Assembly: GCA_963777595.1 (NCBI GenBank)
Contig: CAVZRE010000045.1
Location: 1 to 64,000 of the forward strand
DNA length: 64,000 nucleotides
Reading direction: 5' to 3'
DNA from: CAVVFX01 sp963777595
GTDB taxonomy: Bacteria; Acidobacteriota; Terriglobia; Bryobacterales; Bryobacteraceae
Shown one piece after another: positions 8,916-16,667 of the stretch. Below the pieces are notes generated by a model. That model was not told where the DNA came from. It did no database searches and saw only the letters and a list, made by a program, of their open reading frames with translations. Every line of letters starts with the position of its first letter. Position 1 is the first letter of the stretch. The position numbers and the translations under genes are program-made.

Positions 8916-10087
8916 GCCGATTTCTCCACCGTGATGCCGACTCGATCGATCGCATTATACAAATAACCCGAAGGATTCCATTCCGCGACAAACGGCTGAA
9001 CATTGCCCGCGGAATCGGTCGCCCGGGACAGAATCGTATAATAACCGGGCTTGGCCGGAGTCCAATTGTACTTGAACAGGCGCCAGGCGAAATTCAGATT
9101 TTGCGGCGTCAATTCGGCATCCTTCCAGCGGCTGCCCCCATCCGTGGAGATCTCGACGCGCACCACTTTCTCTTCTCCGGCCCAGGCGTAGCCTCCAATG
9201 GTGGCCGGGCCGAGCGCAATTTTCTCCTCCTCGGTAGGCCGCGTGATCGCGGATTTCACTCGCATCCCTTCGATAACCTCGAGTTCGGCGGGAATGGGAG
9301 GGCTGCCAGGCGGCCGGGAATATTTGGGATACCGGTATGCGGGATTCATGAAGAAGCCCTTGTTCTGTTCATCAGCCACCGTGACGCGCTCCACCCATTT
9401 CACCCAACTCGTGCCATCCCAGCCAGGCACGATGAGACGCGTCGGCGCGCCGTTGATTTGCGGAATCGGTGCGCCGTTCATGTCGAGGGCGAGCAGCGTA
9501 GCGGGATGCAGCGCTTTCTTCATCGGCAGGGACCGGATGAAGTCGGGCGTTTTGATGGCTCCGGTATCGGCGCCGTCGGTCTCGATATAGGGAGCATCCG
9601 TCTTGGCCCCCGCAAGCTTGAGGATCTCGGAGATTCGCGGACCGCTCCATTCAGCGTTGCCGATTCCGCCGCGCCCCCATTGAATCCCCGGCACTCGCGG
9701 ACGATAAAAGCCCCGGCCGTTACCGGTGCATTCGAGGGTTGCCACCACCTTGTGCTGCGGCAATTTGCGAAGATCTTCCAGTTTGATCTCCAGGGTCTTG
9801 GACACCATGCCGTTCACTGTCAGCTTGAACGCCGCGAGATCGACGGTGGGCCGGGGAAGGTGCTGGCGGACAAAAAATTTGTGGTTCGGCGTCAGCCACT
9901 GGTCGAAATATGCGTTCGGCATTTCGAGATCTTCCGGGAAATCGTTATGCAGAATCATCGGACTCTTGCCCGGAATCGCCGGCTGCGAACCGCCGGATTG
10001 AGCCTTCCCAGGCGGTACGGCGGCCGCACCCAAAGCGGCCAGAGCTGAGGTGAGTAGGTGGCGTCGGTTCAATCGGGAAATAAACAT
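8912..10087 (-). CDS. sorA: Sulfite dehydrogenase molybdopterin subunit
   Basis: A 391-residue periplasmic molybdoenzyme of the sulfite oxidase family. The N-terminus RLNRRHLLTSALAALGAA resembles a Tat signal, although the twin-Arg is followed by His. The Moco-binding domain carries the Mo-ligand Cys at about residue 120 in VATLECTGNGRGFY; RLIVPGWDGTSWVKWVERV and the end of the domain follow. Residues 275-391 are the dimerisation domain (VRVEISTDGGSRWKDAEL, FKYNWTPAKPGYYTILSRAT). It oxidises sulfite to sulfate with electrons passing to the following cytochrome. It is divergent from the amino acid permease gene with a 90-base spacer. Confidence 0.9.
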   Translation of the reverse strand: MFISRLNRRHLLTSALAALGAAAVPPGKAQSGGSQPAIPGKSPMILHNDFPEDLEMPNAYFDQWLTPNHKFFVRQHLPRPTVDLAAFKLTVNGMVSKTLEIKLEDLRKLPQHKVVATLECTGNGRGFYRPRVPGIQWGRGGIGNAEWSGPRISEILKLAGAKTDAPYIETDGADTGAIKTPDFIRSLPMKKALHPATLLALDMNGAPIPQINGAPTRLIVPGWDGTSWVKWVERVTVADEQNKGFFMNPAYRYPKYSRPPGSPPIPAELEVIEGMRVKSAITRPTEEEKIALGPATIGGYAWAGEEKVVRVEISTDGGSRWKDAELTPQNLNFAWRLFKYNWTPAKPGYYTILSRATDSAGNVQPFVAEWNPSGYLYNAIDRVGITVEKSA

Positions 10088-10177
10088 GCAGCTTCGTTAC
10101 ATGGTAATCCAACTGGCGCGCCTGGCGGCGAGCGCGGCTGATCTCATCACACCATCGTCCGCCGTCCGTCAGCGGGA

Positions 10178-11515
10178 GTGTTGACGGAATGCGATGATAC
10201 GGGATTGCCCACTCCGCGCCTGGCCCGTCAGCTTGGACTGTTCGACGCCACCATGATCGTCATGGGGGGCATTGTCGGTTCGGGGATTTTCATCAATCCT
10301 TACGTGGTCGCGCTGCGGGTCCACACGCCGTTTCTGATTCTCGGAGTCTGGCTGGCCGGCGGCGTCCTGGCCATGCTCGGCGCCTTCATCTGGGCGGAAC
10401 TGGCGACGCGGCTTCCCGGTGCGGGAGGACAGTACCTCTATCTGCGCGAGGCGTACCATCCGTCGGTGGCATTCGTCTATGGATGGGTCTTGTTGCTGGT
10501 GACGCAGACGGGAGGCATGGCTGCGGTCGCAGTGACGTTCGCGCGATACTACCGCGAGATCAGCGGCTCCGCTGCCGGCGACGCGATGCTCGCCGCGATC
10601 GCACTGCTGGGATTGACCGCGATCAACTGCTTCGGAGTCCGCGCCGGCAGCAATGTACAAAGTCTGTTGATGCTGCTCAAGATCAGCGCGATTATAGCTT
10701 TGGTTGCGGTGGGAATCGCGTGGGGCGGAGGGTCGATCCACCCACTGCCACTGCTCGACCAGCCCGTCTCCCCTGACCTCTTTCGCGCTATCGGAGCCGC
10801 CATGACCCCGGTAGCCTTCGCGTATGGGGGCTGGCAGACCGCCAGCTTTGTGGCCGGCGAAATGCGCGATCCGCGCCGCGATCTTTCCCGCGGTCTGTTC
10901 TTCGGAGTTCTCGGCGTTGTGCTGCTCTATCTCGCCGTCAATTTCGTTTGTCTGAAAGTGCTCGGGCCCGCCAACCTTGCCGCAACCAAGATTCCCGCCA
11001 CGGCAGTCATGCAGAAGGCGCTCGGCAACCGCGGCGCGCAATGGATCGCCTTCGGCATCGCGGTATCGACACTCGGTTTTCTGAGCCAGGGGATCCTCAC
11101 CGCCCCGCGCGTCTACTACGCGATGGCTCGTGACGGACTCTTCTTCCGTAGCGTGGGCTGGCTTTCGCCGCGCACCGGCGCGCCCGTCGTCGCCATCATC
11201 CTGCAGGGACTCGCGGCTACCGTGATCGCCTTGACCGGCCGCTATGAACAAATCCTCAACTATGTCGTGTCGGTGGATTTCATCTCGTTCGGATTCACGG
11301 CCGCATCGTTGTTTGTTTTCCGGCGCGTGCCATCGCCCCCGGAAGTCTACCTGACCCCCGGCCATCCTTATACGACGGGATTATTCGTGCTGGCCTGCGC
11401 CGCAATTGTCGTGAGCACGATCGCCGCGTTTCCTGAAAACAGTCTGATCGGACTCGGCATCCTGTTCACCGGATTGCCGGTATATTGGCTGTGGAGGCGG
11501 CGCGTTCCCGCGTGA
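10178..11515 (+). CDS. APC-family amino acid permease
   Basis: A 445-residue transporter with twelve hydrophobic segments. It opens with LFDATMIVMGGIVGSGIFIN, the conserved helix 1 Gly-Ser-Gly unwound segment of the APC superfamily; AFIWAELATRLPGAGGQYLY is the classical next motif, and MTPVAFAYGGWQTASFVAGE is helix 6. The start is a GTG at 10178. It probably moves amino acids across the inner membrane. Its stop overlaps the start of the aminotransferase gene (GTGA at 11512), so the pair should be one unit, suggesting uptake or exchange linked to amino acid turnover. Substrate unknown. Confidence 0.85.
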   Translation: MLTECDDTGLPTPRLARQLGLFDATMIVMGGIVGSGIFINPYVVALRVHTPFLILGVWLAGGVLAMLGAFIWAELATRLPGAGGQYLYLREAYHPSVAFVYGWVLLLVTQTGGMAAVAVTFARYYREISGSAAGDAMLAAIALLGLTAINCFGVRAGSNVQSLLMLLKISAIIALVAVGIAWGGGSIHPLPLLDQPVSPDLFRAIGAAMTPVAFAYGGWQTASFVAGEMRDPRRDLSRGLFFGVLGVVLLYLAVNFVCLKVLGPANLAATKIPATAVMQKALGNRGAQWIAFGIAVSTLGFLSQGILTAPRVYYAMARDGLFFRSVGWLSPRTGAPVVAIILQGLAATVIALTGRYEQILNYVVSVDFISFGFTAASLFVFRRVPSPPEVYLTPGHPYTTGLFVLACAAIVVSTIAAFPENSLIGLGILFTGLPVYWLWRRRVPA

Positions 11516-12573
11516 TCAAGAAGTCTTCCGAATACATGCACTGGGCGAAGACGCAAAGCAAGGCGCGGTTCAATCTCGCGACCAGCGGCGTCGGAGGATT
11601 CCCGCTCAGCGAACTCGAGTTCAATCCAGGCGACCTCGAAATTCATGGCGATAATTCCTATGGCTTCCGGCCCTTGCTTCAGGCCATAGCGGCCAAATAC
11701 GGAGTCGATCCGGATTGTGTCGTGACCGCGGCGGGAACGTCGATGGCTAACCATCTCGCCATGGCAACGCTCGTCGAACCCGGCGACGAAGTACTGATTG
11801 AACACCCGGCCTACGAACTGATCGTCTCGACGGCGGAATATCTGGGCGCTAGAGTGAAGCGCTTTCCGCGCCGGGAAGAGAACGGCTATGCGATCGATCC
11901 CGCGGAACTGCGTCGCGCCGTCACACCCAAAACCAGGCTCATCGTTCTCACCAACCTCCATAATCCCAGCAGCGTACTGACATCCGAAGATGTTTTGCGC
12001 GAAGTTGGCTCGCTCGGCCCGCGGGTGTTAGTGGATGAAGTCTATCTGGACGCCGTCTTCGCAAACACGCCGCACAGCTCCTTCCATTTAGGGGATAACT
12101 TCGTGGTGACGAATAGTCTGACGAAGGTCTATGGGCTTTCCGGCTTGCGCTGCGGCTGGATCCTGGCGCGGCCCGATCTCGCCCGCGCGATGTGGCGCTT
12201 GAACGATCTCTTCGCCGCCACCCCGGTACATCCGGGAGAGTTACTGAGCGTCGCGGCGTTTTCGCAACTCGACCGCATCCGCCATAAAGCGCGTCTCCTG
12301 GTGGAGGCTGATCGAAGGTTGCTAGCAGAGTTCCTGCGAAATACGGAATGCGTTACCGCTCCGGAGACGCATTTTGGAACCACCGCTTTTCCGCGCCTGC
12401 TGGGCCGCAACGTTGACGACTTCCTATCGCGTTTGCGCGCGGAGTATGATACGTCCGCGGTTCCGGGGCGGTTCTTCGGCATGCCGGACCATTTCCGCAT
12501 CGGTATGGGGACCAATCATGCCATGTTTGCGGAAGGCCTGGCGAATGTCGAAAGGCTTTGTCAGTCGACCTAA
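11512..12573 (+). CDS. PLP-dependent class I/II aminotransferase
   Basis: About 354 residues. PLP-site motifs are in order: AAGTSMANHLAMATLVEPGD, PAYELIVSTAEYLGA, IVLTNLHNPSS (Asn), VLVDEVYLD (Asp and Tyr) and SLTKVYGLSGLRCGWI, with the Schiff-base Lys in SLTK and the phosphate Arg after it; HFRIGMGTNHAMF near the end holds the substrate-carboxylate Arg. I placed the start at GTG 11512, overlapping the permease stop; a TTG at 11485 is also open. It transfers amino groups between an amino acid and a 2-oxo acid in the cytoplasm; specificity is not evident. Confidence 0.85.
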   Translation: MIKKSSEYMHWAKTQSKARFNLATSGVGGFPLSELEFNPGDLEIHGDNSYGFRPLLQAIAAKYGVDPDCVVTAAGTSMANHLAMATLVEPGDEVLIEHPAYELIVSTAEYLGARVKRFPRREENGYAIDPAELRRAVTPKTRLIVLTNLHNPSSVLTSEDVLREVGSLGPRVLVDEVYLDAVFANTPHSSFHLGDNFVVTNSLTKVYGLSGLRCGWILARPDLARAMWRLNDLFAATPVHPGELLSVAAFSQLDRIRHKARLLVEADRRLLAEFLRNTECVTAPETHFGTTAFPRLLGRNVDDFLSRLRAEYDTSAVPGRFFGMPDHFRIGMGTNHAMFAEGLANVERLCQST

Positions 12574-12574
12574 A

Positions 12575-13864
12575 TCACACCACGAACAATGCGATCGCCG
12601 CAAAAGTCATGACGGACGCCGCGAACCACCCCAATACTTGCATCCACCCCGGATTGACCCACTCTCCCATCACCGTGCGGTCGCTGGTCAACAGCACCAC
12701 CAGCACAATGAGCGGGGCCGCTAGGATTCCGTTCAAGACCGCCGAATAAAACAGCATCTGCACCGCACTGAGACCCACGTACTGTAAAGTGATCCCCACG
12801 ACGACCGCAGCCGCGATCACCCAATAGAACTTGCGCACCATCTTCGGCGGAGTTCCGAGCGATGCGCCCCATGCCGCCGCCTCCGCCACCGCGTACGCGC
12901 TCGAGCCGGCCAGGACCGGCACCGCCAGAACTCCCGTGCCGATAATCCCGAGCGTGAACAGCAGGTACGCCTGCTCGCCTGCCAGCGGACGAAGCGCTTC
13001 GGCAGCCTGTTTCGCCGTGTCGATTCGCGTGATGCCGTGGGCGTGTAAGGTGGTCCCGGTGGTCAGGATGATGAAGTACATCACGAAATTTGAGAAGAAC
13101 ATGCCGGTACACACGTCGATGGTGGCCGACGTCATTTCCTGCGGCGTGGCGCCGCGCCGGGCTGCAACGGAATGGCGTCCCATCGCGCGCTCCTCTTCCA
13201 CCTCTTGCGAAGCTTGCCAAAAAAAGAGATAAGGCGAAATAGTGGTTCCGAGAATGCCTACCAGCACCGCCAGATACTCTTTGCTCCACTGTATCCGCGG
13301 AATCAGGGTCGCGCGAAGCACCGCTCCCCAGTCGGGTTTCACCAGGAAAGCGGTGATCACGTAAGCAAAAAGCGCCAGGGTGAGCCATTTGAAAATCTTC
13401 GCGATACGGCGGTAGGAGAGCAACACCAGGGCGCCGACAATTGCGACTGCCAGCAACGGGCTCCAGAGGAAGGCATTCACCCCGGTGACCATCTCGAGCG
13501 CGTCACCCATCCCGCCTAAATCCGCCCCGATGTTGAACACATTCGCCACCAGCAGAATCGCGCACGAAGACCACAGGACCCAGCGCGAATAGCGTCTTCG
13601 AATCACGCCGGCGAGCCCGCGTCCTGAAACAATTCCCAAACGGGCGCACATCAGCTGTACCGCGGCCATCAGCGGGAACGAGAAAACGGCAGTCCAAAGC
13701 GCCGCCAGCCCGAACTGTGCGCCGGTCACGGAATAGGTGGAGATTCCGGAAGGATCGTCATCGGCTGCGCCCGTGATCAGACCCGGTCCTAAATTGCCGA
13801 AGAACTCCCGGACGAGAAACCCACCGGGGCGATGGGGCTTTGGCGGAGACTCTTCTTGGTTCAT
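12575..13864 (-). CDS. Nramp-family transporter with divergent metal site
   Basis: A 429-residue protein with eleven or so membrane segments of the Nramp fold. Helix 1 is GLITGAADDDPSGISTYS. Canonical Nramp proteins have DPGN here, and a Met-Pro-His in helix 6; this protein has DPSG (about residues 37-40), and its likely helix 6 (TTISPYLFFWQASQEVEEE) lacks both Met and His. It is therefore related to Nramp but is unlikely to bind Mn2+ or Fe2+ in the usual way; other cations or a non-metal substrate are possible. It converges with the aminotransferase gene, with stop codons 1 base apart. Confidence 0.85.
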   Translation of the reverse strand: MNQEESPPKPHRPGGFLVREFFGNLGPGLITGAADDDPSGISTYSVTGAQFGLAALWTAVFSFPLMAAVQLMCARLGIVSGRGLAGVIRRRYSRWVLWSSCAILLVANVFNIGADLGGMGDALEMVTGVNAFLWSPLLAVAIVGALVLLSYRRIAKIFKWLTLALFAYVITAFLVKPDWGAVLRATLIPRIQWSKEYLAVLVGILGTTISPYLFFWQASQEVEEERAMGRHSVAARRGATPQEMTSATIDVCTGMFFSNFVMYFIILTTGTTLHAHGITRIDTAKQAAEALRPLAGEQAYLLFTLGIIGTGVLAVPVLAGSSAYAVAEAAAWGASLGTPPKMVRKFYWVIAAAVVVGITLQYVGLSAVQMLFYSAVLNGILAAPLIVLVVLLTSDRTVMGEWVNPGWMQVLGWFAASVMTFAAIALFVV

Positions 13865-14043
13865 TGGGGGGCTTTCAGGCTACCACAGGCATTCGTCGAG
13901 AGGTTCTCAATTGAGCGAAGACTTGTTGCAAGTTGCGCCACTCCTGAGCGTAGACACCCAGTTTTCCGGCTTGAGTTCCTGAATTCCTAATAATTTCCAT
14001 TAATTCGCAAATGGGTACTAACCTGCTCTCTCGGTCTGACTAT

Positions 14044-14433
14044 ATGAGTACCGTTCTTGTAGCCGACAGTGTTGAGAGCGGGCGGGAGTTGCTTCGCGTC
14101 CTTCTGGAACATGAGGGCTTCAAGGTAGTGGAAGCTTCGAACCATCTCGAAGCGATTGCCGTCGCTCGAGCCATTCTGCCAGACCTCATTTTGCTGGATG
14201 TGGACCTGCCGGCCATTGGCGGCTATTCGGCCGTACACGAGATGCGGCTGGACGCGCGGCTGAAGAACCGGCATATTATGGCGGTGTTCGACAGCCGGTT
14301 TGATACCAGCCGGGAGCGATTGTTGGAGGCGGGTTTCAGTGGCTATATTGCCAAACCGGTGGTCCTGCGAACGCTCAGGCAACAATTGATAGGCTTTGCG
14401 GCTTGCCGCTCACATGAGCTGCGGGAAGCGTGA
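14044..14433 (+). CDS. Single-domain response regulator receiver
   Basis: About 129 residues, a lone CheY-like receiver: STVLVADSVESGRELLRVLL, the phospho-acceptor Asp near residue 52 in LILLDVDLPAIGG, and a conserved Lys in FSGYIAKPV. The first acidic pair is ADS rather than DD, so Mg2+ binding may be weaker. I start at ATG 14044; an upstream ATG at 14011 adds MGTNLLSRSDY. No output domain. It converges with the sensor kinase gene and their 3' ends overlap by 59 bases (14375-14433), so it may be a partner of these kinases. Confidence 0.8.
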   Translation: MSTVLVADSVESGRELLRVLLEHEGFKVVEASNHLEAIAVARAILPDLILLDVDLPAIGGYSAVHEMRLDARLKNRHIMAVFDSRFDTSRERLLEAGFSGYIAKPVVLRTLRQQLIGFAACRSHELREA

Positions 14434-16366
14434 AGATAAACCGGCTGCCCCTGCCGGGTTCGCTTTCCAGCCAGATGTGGCCGCCGTGGTGCTCCACTAG
14501 CGCCCGAGTGATCGGTAGTCCCAAGCCAGTGCCCGGGTGCGGACTTTTGGTTGCCGCGAGCACCTGGTGATAGCGATCGAACACTACAGCCTGTTGTTCC
14601 TTCGGTATCCCGATGCCGGTGTCGGTAACCGCGATTTCGACGAAGTTTTCACGCCGTCCGGCGTCGACGCGGATTGTGCCGTCATTGGGAGTGAATTTGA
14701 TTGCGTTACTCAGTAAATTGTAAAGAATCTGTTTGAAACGCCCGTAGTCGGCGTGAAGGGCGTAAGAGCCTCTCGTGTTGATCTCGAGGCGCAGGGATTT
14801 AGCTTCTGCCTGAGGACGCAAGGAAGTAATTACCTCCCCGATGGCCCCAGCGGTGTCAAAAATTTCCCAGCGAAGCTCCAAGCTGCCGGACTGTATCTTG
14901 CTGAGATCGAGAATGTCGTTAATCAGGGACAGAAGATGTTGCGAGTCCCTCAAAATCTGCTGGACAAAATTCTCTTGATCGCTATTTAACGGCCCCTTCA
15001 CTTGCTCCGCCAGCAGATCCGCAAAGCCTATGATGGTATGCAGCGGCGCCCGCAATTCATGGCTGACGTTGGCGAGAAATTGATCTTTGGCCCGGTCGGC
15101 GCTTTCCAGTTCGGCATTCTTCGCGTTGAGCGCCTGCTCTATCCGTTTGTGCTCGGAGATATCGCGGATGGAACTGCTGATGAGCTCTCCATCAGCGGTC
15201 TCGATTGGATTCAACGATATGTCGATGGGGAACTCCTCTCCGTTCTTGCGTATTCCGAGGAGTTCGAGACCGCGTCCCATGGGCCGTAAACGCGGCTGAG
15301 CGAGGTACGCCGCGCGCTGTGAGGGATGCCGGCTGCGGAATCGCTCCGGCAGCAACATGTCCACGGACTGTCCCAGCAGTTCTTCCCGCGCGTAGCCGAA
15401 TTGCTTTTCGGTCTGCGCGTTAACCAGGACAATTTGCCCGCTGCCGTCGATGATCACCATGGCGTCCGGCGCCGATTCCAGCAAAGCCCGAAACCTCTGT
15501 TCTGCTCGCCGAAGTTCGTCGACCCGTAACCCGAGTTCCCGGTTGATTCCAAGAAAGCCTTCCTCTATCTTCTTTTGGATGGTAATGTCGCGATTGATCT
15601 CCAGGATTTCGAGTTCCTCATCCCGCGAAACCCGGGCGTCACCGAGCCGGATCGCCCAACGGCTGGAAACGACCACCGTGCGTAGATCGCGCGTCGTGTG
15701 CCGCAGAACCCCTTCCCAACGACGCGTCGAGCGCAACTCCTTTTCAATGGCCTCGAATGGCTCAGGGAATTCGGTTCTCAGCAACTTGTGGGAGAGTTTT
15801 CCCAGCGCGTCCTGTTTCGACCAGCCATAAAGAGCCTCCGCCCCATGGTTCCAATAGCGAATCTGCCCGTCCAGCCCGCGAACAATCACCGCGTCGTGGG
15901 CTAATTCCAGTAATCCAGCCTGGCGCTCGAGGGTTTCGTAGATCACCTTGGCGTGGGAGGCATTCGTGTCCTTGCCCGGTTTCAGGTCGGACAACTCAAG
16001 CATCTTTGCGATGAGGTCTTGCGCAGTGTACGGTTTCCGGAGGAAACGCACGGAGCCGGCTGGAAACCGGTGGTAAAGCGCGGAGTCGTGACCACTCAGT
16101 TCCTCGAAGGAATAGCCGGAGACAAAGAGAATTCTTAAAGCCGGGGACAGCGCTAGCAACTGAGCGGCGATTACGACGCCGCTACTATCGGCCAAACTGA
16201 CATCGGTAAGAAGAACTTCGATGTCCCCATCAGCTTCGCGAAACATCTCCAACGCCGAGGCTCCCGAGGTGCAGGTGAGTATAGAGATGCCCCTGCTTTT
16301 CAGATAGAGAGCGGTGAGTTCCAAGACTCCCGTGTCGTTATCCAGAATCAAAACGCTGCCATTCAT
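14375..16366 (-). CDS. Receiver-PAS-PAS-histidine kinase (downstream copy)
   Basis: 663 residues from the ATG at 16366, which is preceded by AAAGGA at good spacing; a longer frame to 16606 is open but has no support. Order: receiver (1-120, phospho-Asp in LLTDVSLADSSG), PAS 1 (GLDGQIRYWNHGAEALYGWS), PAS 2 (APDAMVIIDGSGQIVLVNAQ), HisKA with phospho-His in NVSHELRAPLHTIIGF, and HATPase with N box (LLSNAIKFTPNDG), DTGIGIP and TGLGLPI. No membrane segment. The receiver opens with LILDND where the paralogue has LILDDE, losing one acidic residue. Cytosolic sensor kinase, target unknown. Confidence 0.9.
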   Translation of the reverse strand: MNGSVLILDNDTGVLELTALYLKSRGISILTCTSGASALEMFREADGDIEVLLTDVSLADSSGVVIAAQLLALSPALRILFVSGYSFEELSGHDSALYHRFPAGSVRFLRKPYTAQDLIAKMLELSDLKPGKDTNASHAKVIYETLERQAGLLELAHDAVIVRGLDGQIRYWNHGAEALYGWSKQDALGKLSHKLLRTEFPEPFEAIEKELRSTRRWEGVLRHTTRDLRTVVVSSRWAIRLGDARVSRDEELEILEINRDITIQKKIEEGFLGINRELGLRVDELRRAEQRFRALLESAPDAMVIIDGSGQIVLVNAQTEKQFGYAREELLGQSVDMLLPERFRSRHPSQRAAYLAQPRLRPMGRGLELLGIRKNGEEFPIDISLNPIETADGELISSSIRDISEHKRIEQALNAKNAELESADRAKDQFLANVSHELRAPLHTIIGFADLLAEQVKGPLNSDQENFVQQILRDSQHLLSLINDILDLSKIQSGSLELRWEIFDTAGAIGEVITSLRPQAEAKSLRLEINTRGSYALHADYGRFKQILYNLLSNAIKFTPNDGTIRVDAGRRENFVEIAVTDTGIGIPKEQQAVVFDRYHQVLAATKSPHPGTGLGLPITRALVEHHGGHIWLESEPGRGSRFIFTLPAAHVSGKPQSLSIVA

Positions 16367-16667
16367 GGCACGTCCTTTCAGGACAAGAATCGAAGGTAGC
16401 CGGATTGTTAAAACCCCACGGCGCGGAAAAACGTTTGAGGATAGCGAGCAGGTACCGCCGAGGTCGTGCAGGCTTTGGTCTACCGGGACAAAACCTAGGG
16501 CAATCACTAGATAGTACCCTGCAGCGCAGTAATAATCAACACAAAATACAGGGCGGCTTGCGAGTAGTTGTAACGAGAGACTAATGATTTCGTAAGTTCG
16601 CACCAATTAGCGTTTGCTTTCAACGGCGCGTACGATACTACGATACGGATTGGCTCTGATAAAAACT
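16367..16667. other. Spacer between the two sensor kinase genes
   Basis: About 300 bases separate the start of the downstream kinase gene and the stop of its upstream paralogue. I see no credible gene and no strong terminator. A direct repeat of TACGATAC occurs at 16630-16645 (TACGATACTACGATAC), and ACGATACGAT also occurs in the leader of the upstream copy near 18764. The segment probably contains the promoter of the downstream kinase. Confidence 0.4.

Noticed and set aside
10169..11365. A 398-codon minus-strand frame over the amino acid permease
   Set aside because: It is rich in Arg, Gln, Asp and His without hydrophobic core pattern; a shadow of a membrane-protein gene.
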